A stretch of 46,193 nucleotides of DNA from DATFEN01 sp035691285 (GTDB taxonomy: Bacteria > Acidobacteriota > Vicinamibacteria > Fen-336), in NCBI GenBank assembly GCA_035691285.1, contig DASSJI010000273.1, positions 1 to 46,193 on the forward strand. Direction: 5' to 3'. Shown here in pieces: positions 30,622-38,613 of this stretch (position 1 is its first letter; each line of letters starts with the position of its first letter). A program made the position numbers and the translations under genes. The notes under the pieces were generated by a model, which was not told the origin of the DNA, searched no databases, and worked only from the letters and a program-made list of their open reading frames with translations.

Positions 30622-30640
30622 CGGAGGCCTCCGGCCTCCG
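30622..30640 (-). terminator. 8-bp stem, 3-base loop hairpin before the sigma gene
   Basis: CGGAGGCC (30622-30629) and GGCCTCCG (30633-30640) form a perfect stem. It lies in the 77-base gap between the stop of nrfD and the sigma-factor start and could end the respiratory-module transcript. It has no T-run, so it might instead be a leader structure for the sigma gene. Confidence 0.4.
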
Positions 30641-30668
30641 ATCTTAGACGCTTCGGGCGGGCCGCGCC

Positions 30669-31901
30669 TCAGCCGGCTTCGGCGGGCGCTGGCGCGGACG
30701 GATGCCGCAGGCTCCCCGACATGATCGGCGCGGCGATCTTGACGAGGGCCGTGAACACCAGGAATCCGACGCTGAAGACCCCCATCGCCACCATCCACTC
30801 GGTGGCCGACGGCGTGTAGTCGTAGATCTCGCCCAGCGTGTCGGGCGTCATCCCTGGGAGCACCAGGCCGATCCCCTTCTCCACGTACACCCCCGCCCAG
30901 ATCAGCAGGCAGCCCAGGTTGAGCGTGATCCAGTTCCTCCGCGTGCGCGGGATCAGGAACAGCAGGAACGCCGTCAGGCTCGCCAGCAGCGAGCCCCAGG
31001 CGTAGGGCACGAGGGCGCGGTGCTCGCCGATGCCGAACCAGTAGTAGCGGGTGTAGAGCAGGTGCTCGGTGGCCGAGTAGAACTCCTTGAACAGCTCGGC
31101 GCCGAGCAGGAAGAGGTTGAAGAACATGGCGTAGGCCATCAGCTCCGCCACCTTCCAGATCGCCTCGTCCTTGATCTCCAGGCCCGTCGTGCGCCGGAGG
31201 AGCTGGAACGCGATGAGAAGCACCGCCGGGCCCGAGCAGAACGCCGACGCGATGAAGCGGGGCGCCAGGATCGACGCGTTCCAGTACGGCCGCGCGGCCA
31301 TGCCGTTGTAGAGGAACGCGGTCACGGTGTGGATCGCGATCGCCATCGGGATCGAGAACATGACCAGCGGGATGACGAAACGCTTGCTGTACTCCCGGCC
31401 CCGGTACCCGCAGTAGAGCAGGTGGACGACCACCAGCACGTTCACGAGCAGGTAGATGTTCAGGACCAGCGCGTCCCACGCCAGGAGCGAGCTGGGGAAG
31501 TGGGGCGTGCCCAGGAGCGGCAGGAGGTGGTGCAGCCGCTCGGGGCGACCCATGTCCACGAGCACGAACAGCAGGCACATCACGATCGCGCTGATCGCCA
31601 GGAGCTCGCCCAGGATCACGACCTCCTTGATGGGCTTCCACTGGTAGACGTAGGCGGGGATCACGAGCAGCACCGCCGCCGCCGCGACCCCGACCAGGAA
31701 CGTGAAGTTGCCGATGTAGAAGGCCCACGTGATCTGGTCGCGCATGTTGGTCGCGATCAGGCCGCTCTCGAACTGGTGGGAGTAGCCGTAGAGGCCGATC
31801 GCGACGCCGGCGAGGAGGAACGCGACCCAGAGCCGGTAGTTGCGGTCGCCGGTCGTCACGAGTCGCAGGCAGCTCTTCGGGAAGGCGAGGATGCCGGGCA
31901 T
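30669..31901 (-). CDS. NrfD/DsrP-family quinol-interacting membrane subunit
   Basis: A 410-residue protein with about ten membrane helices of the NrfD (polysulfide reductase) family. These integral subunits exchange electrons between the quinone pool and an attached iron-sulfur protein. NMRDQITWAFYIGNFTFLVG, the MGRPERLHHLL loop and AARPYWNASILAPRFIASA resemble the DsrP/HmcC/ActC group. AGGAG lies five bases before the ATG, and the start is 11 bases after the ferredoxin-type gene, so the two form an operon. No molybdopterin or other catalytic subunit is found nearby. Confidence 0.9.
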   Translation of the reverse strand: MPGILAFPKSCLRLVTTGDRNYRLWVAFLLAGVAIGLYGYSHQFESGLIATNMRDQITWAFYIGNFTFLVGVAAAAVLLVIPAYVYQWKPIKEVVILGELLAISAIVMCLLFVLVDMGRPERLHHLLPLLGTPHFPSSLLAWDALVLNIYLLVNVLVVVHLLYCGYRGREYSKRFVIPLVMFSIPMAIAIHTVTAFLYNGMAARPYWNASILAPRFIASAFCSGPAVLLIAFQLLRRTTGLEIKDEAIWKVAELMAYAMFFNLFLLGAELFKEFYSATEHLLYTRYYWFGIGEHRALVPYAWGSLLASLTAFLLFLIPRTRRNWITLNLGCLLIWAGVYVEKGIGLVLPGMTPDTLGEIYDYTPSATEWMVAMGVFSVGFLVFTALVKIAAPIMSGSLRHPSAPAPAEAG

Positions 31902-31912
31902 GGGCGCTCCTG

Positions 31913-32806
31913 CTACGTGGCGTAGAAGTAGTAGAAGTGGGGAGCCGTGTTCAGCTCCTCCTTGAACACGAACACGCGCTTCGTCTCCATCACCTGCCGG
32001 ATCTCGCTCTGCGGGTCGAGCAGGTTGCCGAACTTGCGCGCGCCGACGGGGCAGACCTCCACGCAGGCCGGGTAGCGGCCGTTGCGCACGCGATGGATGC
32101 AGAAGGTGCACTTCTCGACGACGCCCTTCGGCCGCGGCCGGTTGCCGAGCAGGTGGGTGTCAGGGTTCATCTCGGACGCGGGCAGCTCCGGCTCCGCCCA
32201 GTTGAAGTGCCGCGCCCCGTACGGGCACGCGGCCATGCAGCAGCGGCAGCCCACGCACCAGTCGTAGTCGATCACCACGATGCCGTCGGGCTCCCTCCAG
32301 GTCGCCCCGACGGGGCAGGCCTTGACGCACGGGGGGTTGCGGCACTGGTGGCACTGGACGGGCATGTAGAAGTGCCCCGGCCGGGGCACCAGGTCGGCCT
32401 GGTAGTAGGCCTCGGCGTGGGCCAGGTCCACGCCGCGGGCCTTGTCCATCTCGAGCACGCGGATCCAGTGGATCTGCGGGTTCCGGCGCGACTGGTTGTT
32501 CTCCTGGACGCACGCGTAGACGCAGCGCCGGCAGCCGATGCAGCGGGAGAGGTCCAGGCCGTAGCCGAACTCGACGTCGGGCGCGGCGGGCTCGACGCCC
32601 ACGCGCACCTTCTTGCCGAAGCGCTCCGAGTGCTCGCGCTCGAGCCGCGCGACGAGCTCCGCGACCTCCGGGCGGGACAGCTCGCGGGCGTTCCTGCGCA
32701 GGAACTTCTCGACGTCGCACGCGGTCAGCGCGACCCCAGCGGCTCCCGCCGCGGCGCGGCGCAGGAAGGCCCGGCGGCCGGCGCATGCGTCGGGCTTCGG
32801 GTTCAT
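31913..32806 (-). CDS. Tat-exported 4x[4Fe-4S] electron-transfer protein (DsrO/HmcB-like)
   Basis: A 297-residue periplasmic iron-sulfur protein. The twin-arginine signal is RRAFLRRAAAG, with C30 at a lipobox-like site. Sixteen ligand cysteines form four groups: C89/92/95/99, C152/155/160/164, C184/187/190/194 and C233/236/248/252, enough for four [4Fe-4S] clusters; C189 is extra. Proteins of this type pass electrons between cytochrome c and a NrfD membrane subunit, and both are neighbours here. The ATG overlaps the cytochrome stop as ATGA, so expression is coupled. Confidence 0.93.
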   Translation of the reverse strand: MNPKPDACAGRRAFLRRAAAGAAGVALTACDVEKFLRRNARELSRPEVAELVARLEREHSERFGKKVRVGVEPAAPDVEFGYGLDLSRCIGCRRCVYACVQENNQSRRNPQIHWIRVLEMDKARGVDLAHAEAYYQADLVPRPGHFYMPVQCHQCRNPPCVKACPVGATWREPDGIVVIDYDWCVGCRCCMAACPYGARHFNWAEPELPASEMNPDTHLLGNRPRPKGVVEKCTFCIHRVRNGRYPACVEVCPVGARKFGNLLDPQSEIRQVMETKRVFVFKEELNTAPHFYYFYAT

Positions 32807-33378
32807 CGCCTCATCTCCTGGGGTCGCGCCGGCGCGGGCTCGGGCGCGAGGGCCTTGAAGCGCGGGGTGTGCGGGTTGTGGCAGTTCACGCAGAGGTAGT
32901 AGGTCCGCTCGCCGTCCCAGCGGCCGACGCGCTTGCCGTGGATGCCCGCTCGCCAGTCGCGGTACTTGTCCCCGTGGCACTGCCCGCACAGCCGGTACGA
33001 CTCGGTGAACGGGACGTGAGCGCCGCTCGCCAGGCGGAGCACGTCGCGGTTCTGGTTGTCGTGGCAGTCCAGGCACCAGCGGTTCTCGGAGTCGTGGTTG
33101 AAGGCGCCCTGCACGTCTTCGTGGAATCCCAGCTCGCGCCGGGTGGCGTCGCCGCCGCCCTCGTGGCACTGGCTGCACGGGAAGATGCCCTCGCTGAAGG
33201 GCGGCGCCTCCGCCTGTATCTCGCCGGGGCGGGGCTGGTCGCGCCGTTCCGCCGAAGGCGGCGGCGAAGGTCGTGCCGCCACGGACGGCGCCGCGTCGGC
33301 GCCGTCGCGACAGCCCGAAGCGCCCGCTGCCACTAGGAACCCACTGATGCCGAGCGCGATCGCGCGAGCGGTCCTCAT
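32803..33378 (-). CDS. Tetrahaem c-type cytochrome
   Basis: A 191-residue exported cytochrome with four CxxCH haem sites: CSQCH (68-72), CLDCH (102-106), CGQCH (131-135) and CVNCH (163-167). Extra histidines (H86, H95, H121, H147) may be distal ligands. The N-terminal signal ends in GASGC (C23), a possible but atypical lipoprotein site. It is the first gene of the cytochrome/FeS/NrfD operon; GGAG lies eight bases before the ATG. Related cytochromes feed or drain electrons in DsrJOP-like or alternative-complex-III-like assemblies. Confidence 0.9.
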   Translation of the reverse strand: MRTARAIALGISGFLVAAGASGCRDGADAAPSVAARPSPPPSAERRDQPRPGEIQAEAPPFSEGIFPCSQCHEGGGDATRRELGFHEDVQGAFNHDSENRWCLDCHDNQNRDVLRLASGAHVPFTESYRLCGQCHGDKYRDWRAGIHGKRVGRWDGERTYYLCVNCHNPHTPRFKALAPEPAPARPQEMRR

Positions 33379-33447
33379 TCGCTTCGCTCCGTTTCTCGCC
33401 TGTTCGTCAGCACAGGTCGTGCCATCGACCCAGGCAGATCCGGCCGC

Positions 33448-35181
33448 TCATCGCGACGTCTCGCTCGACCGGCCGAGACGCGAGGTGGCGATCAAGGTCC
33501 CGCCGTACAGGGCGAGCGTCAGGAACAGGCTCAGGGGTTCTCCGTGTCTGAAGTCCTGGAGCACGACCTTGGCGCCGGCGCCGATCAGGACCACCGGCAC
33601 CAGCCACGCCAGCTCGGGAACGCCGCGGCCACGGCGCGCCACGGCAGTGAGCGCGACCGCGAGCGCGCTCAGCGCCGCGGTCCGGGCGGTCGCGAGCATG
33701 CCGGCTCCCGGCTCGTGCCCCACCGCCCACAGCAGCCCGCGCGACAGCGACTGTGCGCCCAGCCCGGCGACGCTCCACGCGAGGCCGGTTGCGAGCAGGA
33801 GACGTGCCGCGAGGGCGCCGCCGGGAAGGCGTTCCGCACTCCGAAGCAAGGCGGCGTAAGCCGCGAGACAGGCGAGCAGCGCCGCCACTTCCTCGAGGCC
33901 AGGGGCTGGCGGCAAAGCCGGCGCTGCGAGGGCGCGCCCGGCGCTCGTCAGGAGTCCGGTCGCGGCGCAGCAGCCCAGGAGGTAGAGAACACCGTGCTCG
34001 CCCAGGATTCTGCGGCCTGTCCCGAGCCCGAGGCCGACCGCTCCCAGCCCGAGGATGGCCATCGTCGGCGCCAGCAGTCCTCCGCGGGCCAGCCAGATGC
34101 AGCCGACCGATGTCAGGATCGCGGCGGCGGTGGTGTAGCTGTAGAACGTCCGGCTCTGGCCCGGGCGCCGGTCGATCGCCAGGAATGCCGCGAGATAGAA
34201 CGCGCCTCCGAGGGCCAGGACCACCGCTCCGAGCGTTCCTGTGGAGATCGCGCCGAAGTCGAGCGCTCGGGCGGCGCCGCCCAGGCCGATCAGCAGCGCG
34301 GCGGGCATCTGCAGGAGCTCGAAGGCCCCGGGCTGGGACCCGCCGACGAGGGTGCGCTTCGCTTCGCTGGCCACGTAGATGAGCGGCAGCGCCAGCGCGG
34401 CCGTCTCCACGAGCGGCAGGGGCAGCGCAGCGTAGCCTTCGGGCGGACCGCCCTCACGCAGGGCCCTGGCCAGGCAGGCCAGCACGGCCACGTCGGCTCC
34501 CAGGGCCGCGGGCCAACGCAGGCCGCGACCGCGAGTCGTGGTCAGGCCCTCCACCGCGGCGGCCATGCCCAGCACGCCGAAGACGGCGGGCAGCGTTTCG
34601 CGGGCGCCCGCCAGCAACACGAGCCCCGCGGTCACGCCGAACACCGCGGCGGACCAGGCGACCCACGCCAGCTCGCGCCGGATGCCGACGACCACGCAGG
34701 CCACCACGGTCAGGACCAGGGCGAAGGACGCCGCGGCCGCTCCGAGGGCCCGGTAGCGCAGCGCGCTCTCCAGCACCAGGGGAAGCGCGATGGCCAGCGC
34801 CGCGAGGCCGTGGAACGTCGCGCTCGGCCGCCGGGCCGCCTGCCCGGCCTCCCGATCCGCGCGAAGCAGCCATGCCCCCGCGTAGACGAGCCCCGCGACC
34901 GCGGCGGCGGAGACGGGCGCCGCTCCCGTGTCGGCGACGCTTCGGAGCAGGTAGCCACCGGCAAGGACGAGCAGGGTGCGGCCCAGCAGCGGGACGAGCC
35001 GCTGGGTGCTCGCGGCCGACGGCGTCGGCCCCTCGGGGAGCAGCGACAGGGCCTGCGGCGCCTCCGCTCGCGAAGCGGCTTCGAGCAGGGCCAGCCTCCG
35101 CTCGATGCCGTCGAGCCGGGAGGCCAGCTCGTCGACGCGCCTCTCCTGCGCCTCGGGGTCCAGCGTGACTCTCGCGCCCAC
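33448..35181 (-). CDS. DUF2339-like polytopic membrane protein
   Basis: A 577-residue protein with an N-terminal coiled coil (EERVDEL-like pattern in AQERRVDELASRLDGIERRL, about 12-31) and then at least fourteen hydrophobic helices rich in Ala and Leu, ending near LSLFLTLALYGGTLIATSRLG. This layout matches DUF2339 membrane proteins, whose function is not known. The GTG at 35179-35181 is chosen because GGGGAG lies four bases upstream and the coiled coil starts there. That Shine-Dalgarno overlaps a small hairpin, so translation may be controlled by structure. Confidence 0.72.
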   Translation of the reverse strand: MGARVTLDPEAQERRVDELASRLDGIERRLALLEAASRAEAPQALSLLPEGPTPSAASTQRLVPLLGRTLLVLAGGYLLRSVADTGAAPVSAAAVAGLVYAGAWLLRADREAGQAARRPSATFHGLAALAIALPLVLESALRYRALGAAAASFALVLTVVACVVVGIRRELAWVAWSAAVFGVTAGLVLLAGARETLPAVFGVLGMAAAVEGLTTTRGRGLRWPAALGADVAVLACLARALREGGPPEGYAALPLPLVETAALALPLIYVASEAKRTLVGGSQPGAFELLQMPAALLIGLGGAARALDFGAISTGTLGAVVLALGGAFYLAAFLAIDRRPGQSRTFYSYTTAAAILTSVGCIWLARGGLLAPTMAILGLGAVGLGLGTGRRILGEHGVLYLLGCCAATGLLTSAGRALAAPALPPAPGLEEVAALLACLAAYAALLRSAERLPGGALAARLLLATGLAWSVAGLGAQSLSRGLLWAVGHEPGAGMLATARTAALSALAVALTAVARRGRGVPELAWLVPVVLIGAGAKVVLQDFRHGEPLSLFLTLALYGGTLIATSRLGRSSETSR

Positions 35182-35185
35182 CGTG

Positions 35186-35206
35186 CTCCCCGCGTTCGTT
35201 GCGGGG
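35186..35206 (-). promoter_or_regulatory. Hairpin that covers the ribosome-binding site of the DUF2339 gene
   Basis: CCCCGC (35188-35193) pairs with GCGGGG (35201-35206) around a seven-base loop. On the minus strand the 3' arm carries most of the GGGGAG Shine-Dalgarno (35186-35191), four bases before the GTG. When folded it would hide the site. Nothing shows that it is regulated. Confidence 0.35.
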
Positions 35207-35322
35207 CGAGCAGCAAGAAGCGTGCGCGTGCGCCCGGACGCCAACGTCCTCCCACGCTGCCTTGGTCCGACGAAAAGTCGGCGCGTGAAACCTGCACGCC
35301 CGCAGCCTTTGCGGAGCGGCGC

Positions 35323-38300
35323 TCAAAAGTCGAGCCGCAGGCCGAGGCGCGCCACGCGTGGGGGCTGCAGCGCCGTCGGCGTTCGGAAGCGCGGTCCGGA
35401 GACTGGATCCTCCTCCACCTCGTTCCGGGCGCCGAGCAGGTTGAAGACCTCGACCGCCAGGCCAAGCCTGCGGCGGCCACCGAGGGCGAGGTCCTTCCCC
35501 ACGCGGACGTCGACCGTGAGGGTGTAAGTGAAGCGGTGACCCGACGGCACCAGGTAGCGGCCGGCGTCGTCGACCGCCCCGCGAAAGACCTGGCCGCGCG
35601 GCGTCGCGGCCACCGCCTCGGGCCCCTGGGCCAGATCGGGCACGACGACGACGCGGTTGAAGGGCTGTCCGTCCTGGTAGCGCGCCACCGCGCCGAAACG
35701 CCAGTCGCCGGGCGCTCGATATGCCGCCGCAATCTTGACCGTGTAGGCCCGGTCGAAGAAGCCGCGGCCGTCGGCGTGGGTGTCCGCGTTGGGATCGTCG
35801 TGGAGCTCTCCGAGCAGACCCTGGTCGTTCTCCGTGACGCGAAACCCCCTGTTGCCTCCGCGGATCTCCGTCCGCGATGCCGTCGCGCCAGCCTGGAGCG
35901 CCACTCGCCCGACGTCTCTCTCGATCCGCAGCTCGACAGCCTGATGAAGGCCCGCGTGGTCCGACGGGTTGGTCAACAGGTAGCGGTCCAGGCCGAAGCT
36001 CTCCGGCTTCCGGTCGTAGACGGGGAGAAGCTGGTCGTCCTGTGCTCCGACGATGTCGCCGGCCGGGTCCGGGAGCAGGCGGACGGTGTAGGACGACGGC
36101 GGCGCGCCGACATCGACGGAGTCCACGAGGTCTCGCTCGCGACGGTCGAACCCAGTGAGACGGACCCGCGAGCCGCCGGGCGACGCCTCGAGGCCGAGGA
36201 CGACCTCGCGCGTCCGCGGCGGCCGCAGGTCTGGATCGATCGCCGCCAGGGCGCCGTCGGGGGCGCCCGGACCGACGCGCGACACGAGAACACCGCGCTC
36301 GGCCGGATCGAAGCGCCCGTCGCCGTTCGCGTCTGTCCAGCGAAAGACCTCGGCCTGCGGCCCGTTCGGATCGCCGAAGGCCAGCGGTGCGAGGAGCAGG
36401 CGATGGGCGTAGTCGGCGTAGCCGCCGAAGAGCGACAAACGGCTCCACTCGGCGAGCCGGATCCGCGCGGCCAGGCGGGGCGAGAACGTCGTCCAGGACA
36501 CGCCCTGGGCGGCGCCTTCCGCCGCGCCTCGGGCGGCTGCGAACCGGAGGCCGGCCTCGAGGAACATCCGGTCGCGCAGGCCGATCCGGTCCGCGGCCCA
36601 CGCAGCCGCGGACCAGGCATGGCGCACAGAGTCAGGGCCTGGCCAGGCGTACTCCCACACGCGCGCGGGCAGGCCGTCAACGGTTTCCGCGATCGCGACG
36701 GCGCCGCCCGCGCGGTCGCGCACCGACGCGCGGTCGAGCGTCGCCCCGATCCGCGGCGCATGCCAGAGCTTGCCGATCGGCGAGGCGGGCCGCGCGAAGG
36801 TCAGCCCCGCGGTCCAGGTCGTCCGCCGGCTGCCCGCGGGAAGGATGAGCTCGGGCACCGGCCCGTCACGAAGGCGCTCGACGGGCCGCGTGGCGCCGTT
36901 CCCCTGAGGCTCGAACCGCGCGGCCACGAGCCCGGCGAACGCGGTGGCGCTCCCCCGCTCGCCCGCTCGCGTCCAGCGTCCCTGCACCCCGACCGCGTCC
37001 ACGGCTTCGCGCGGCGCGCTGCCCAGGAACGGCGCGAGGAGCGGCCGCCGCACCGTCTGTGCCGCGACGTGCAGCCGCAGGCTGTCGCGCTCGCCGAAGT
37101 CGCGCAGGAGCTGGCCGGACCCGGCGGCGTGGGTCGCCTCGCGCTCCGCGGCCTCGTCCCGCTCGCTTCGACCCACGTGCGCGTAACGGCCCGAGAGCAG
37201 GATGCGCGCCCTCGTCGCCACCGGTCCGGAGGCGAACGCCCTCAGGTCCGCCAGCGATCCGAAGCGCGCGATCGGCGGCGCAGCGTCCGGCTTCGGCGCT
37301 TGCTGCAGCGCGGAGCCCAGCGCGTCGGCACGCACGCTCCCGCGCCAGGACGATGAGGGCGCGAGCGGAACGAAGGCCATCGTGACGCCAGCGCCGGACT
37401 GGTCGGCCGGGGCGAGACCGGAGACGACCTCGATTCTCTCGAGTACGTCCAGATCGGGCTCGGCGAGCGGGAGGCCGCCGTTCAAGGGGTCGGTCAGGTC
37501 GACCCCGTCCCAGCGTAACGCGTTCTGCGTCCATGACGCACCGCGCATCGAAAAGCGACCCGGCTCGCCGAGATGGAGGCCAGCTCCGTCGATGCGGTCG
37601 AGTATTGCGGCTGGCTCCACGGTCTCGAGCTGCGACCAGGGGTTCCGGCTCGACGGAAGGTCGCGCGCGAAGGCGGCGTCGAGGACGGCGATGGCGCGCA
37701 CGTCGAGGCGCTCGACTTGGATCCGGACCGCCTCCTCCTGATCGACGGCTTCGACCGTCAGCGGACACGGGGGCACGTCGGCGAGCGCAGCGAAGCCCCG
37801 AGCGTCGGTGGTTGCGCGCCACGCGCGGCCATCTGGACAGTTGGCCACGATCCGGGCCTCGGGCCGCGGCCGGCCGGCGACATCGAGGACGCGCACGACG
37901 ACGGCGGCTCCCTCGGCGTCGGCCCGGGCCGCCGCGCACAGGACCAGGATCAGCAAGGCGGCGCTCGGCGGAGCCAGTCTTCGACGAGCGGGCGCATCGA
38001 GCGCGAACGTCGCGAGACCGAGCTGGCCCGTCCAGTAGAGGGCCATGACGAGCCAGCGCCCGCCGGGGACCGGAGCCCGGAAGCGATCGAGGGCGATCAG
38101 GCTGTCCGAAAGCCCGAATAGCACGGCGCCCACGACGGTTCCCCATCGGCCGGTGTCGAGAGCAGCGACGGCCGCCCGCCACATCATGGCGAGGAGCAGC
38201 GCGGCGTAGAGGCACACGGGAACCGTCAACGGGCCGAGGCCGGCCCAGGTCAGCCGCAGCAGGACCGCGCCCCAGAGCAGGAACGGGGCCAGGACGATCG

Positions 38301-38613
38301 GGCGCAGCCGCGGGGCGCGCCGCAGGAAGGCGGCGATGTAGGCGACGTGGGCCGCTGCGAAGGCCGCCATGCCGGTCATGAAGAACCGGGGCGCGGGGTC
38401 GAGCTCCAGCGCCAGATCGCCGAGGGTCGAGAACAGGAGCGCGGCCGTCACGAGGCCCGCCGCGGGAGCGCCAGCTATCCAAGCCGCGAGTGCGATGGCC
38501 GGAACCGGCTTGGCCCAGAGGCGGAGCGCAGGCAGCTCGAACCACAGGCCCAGGCCATACGCGAAGACGGCGAGCGCGAATGCGAGGAGCGAGACGCTGC
38601 GACGCGATATCAC
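35323..38613 (-). CDS. In-frame fusion of a YhhN-family membrane protein and a TonB-dependent outer-membrane receptor
   Basis: A 1096-residue open frame. Residues 1-205 form a complete eight-helix YhhN/TMEM86 protein (WAKPVPAIAL, FSTLGDLALEL, MTGMAAFAAAHVAYIAAF, VLFGLSDSLIALDRF, YWTGQLGL); known relatives are lysoplasmalogenases. A basic linker ARRR (209-212) leads to a hydrophobic stretch (213-228) ending in a signal-peptidase-like ARA site (229-231). A carboxypeptidase-regulatory-type domain (about 236-310), a plug (about 315-405, FSMRGASWTQNALRWDGVDL) and a barrel ending LGLRLDF follow. The GTG start overlaps the stop of the kinase gene. No stop, ATG, GTG or TTG separates the halves between 205 and the hydrophobic core. 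Processing into two proteins is likely but inferred. Confidence 0.85.
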   Translation of the reverse strand: MISRRSVSLLAFALAVFAYGLGLWFELPALRLWAKPVPAIALAAWIAGAPAAGLVTAALLFSTLGDLALELDPAPRFFMTGMAAFAAAHVAYIAAFLRRAPRLRPIVLAPFLLWGAVLLRLTWAGLGPLTVPVCLYAALLLAMMWRAAVAALDTGRWGTVVGAVLFGLSDSLIALDRFRAPVPGGRWLVMALYWTGQLGLATFALDAPARRRLAPPSAALLILVLCAAARADAEGAAVVVRVLDVAGRPRPEARIVANCPDGRAWRATTDARGFAALADVPPCPLTVEAVDQEEAVRIQVERLDVRAIAVLDAAFARDLPSSRNPWSQLETVEPAAILDRIDGAGLHLGEPGRFSMRGASWTQNALRWDGVDLTDPLNGGLPLAEPDLDVLERIEVVSGLAPADQSGAGVTMAFVPLAPSSSWRGSVRADALGSALQQAPKPDAAPPIARFGSLADLRAFASGPVATRARILLSGRYAHVGRSERDEAAEREATHAAGSGQLLRDFGERDSLRLHVAAQTVRRPLLAPFLGSAPREAVDAVGVQGRWTRAGERGSATAFAGLVAARFEPQGNGATRPVERLRDGPVPELILPAGSRRTTWTAGLTFARPASPIGKLWHAPRIGATLDRASVRDRAGGAVAIAETVDGLPARVWEYAWPGPDSVRHAWSAAAWAADRIGLRDRMFLEAGLRFAAARGAAEGAAQGVSWTTFSPRLAARIRLAEWSRLSLFGGYADYAHRLLLAPLAFGDPNGPQAEVFRWTDANGDGRFDPAERGVLVSRVGPGAPDGALAAIDPDLRPPRTREVVLGLEASPGGSRVRLTGFDRRERDLVDSVDVGAPPSSYTVRLLPDPAGDIVGAQDDQLLPVYDRKPESFGLDRYLLTNPSDHAGLHQAVELRIERDVGRVALQAGATASRTEIRGGNRGFRVTENDQGLLGELHDDPNADTHADGRGFFDRAYTVKIAAAYRAPGDWRFGAVARYQDGQPFNRVVVVPDLAQGPEAVAATPRGQVFRGAVDDAGRYLVPSGHRFTYTLTVDVRVGKDLALGGRRRLGLAVEVFNLLGARNEVEEDPVSGPRFRTPTALQPPRVARLGLRLDF

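Noticed and set aside
33544..37356. 1270-codon plus-strand open frame opposite the DUF2339 and receptor genes.
   Set aside because: Composition is Arg/Gly/Ala-rich without domains; the minus strand holds coherent membrane and barrel proteins.
37915..38005. A frameshift between two separate genes (YhhN and receptor).
   Set aside because: Reading the bases through the junction gives one unbroken frame with sensible residues on both sides; I therefore report a fusion, while an undetected base error remains possible.
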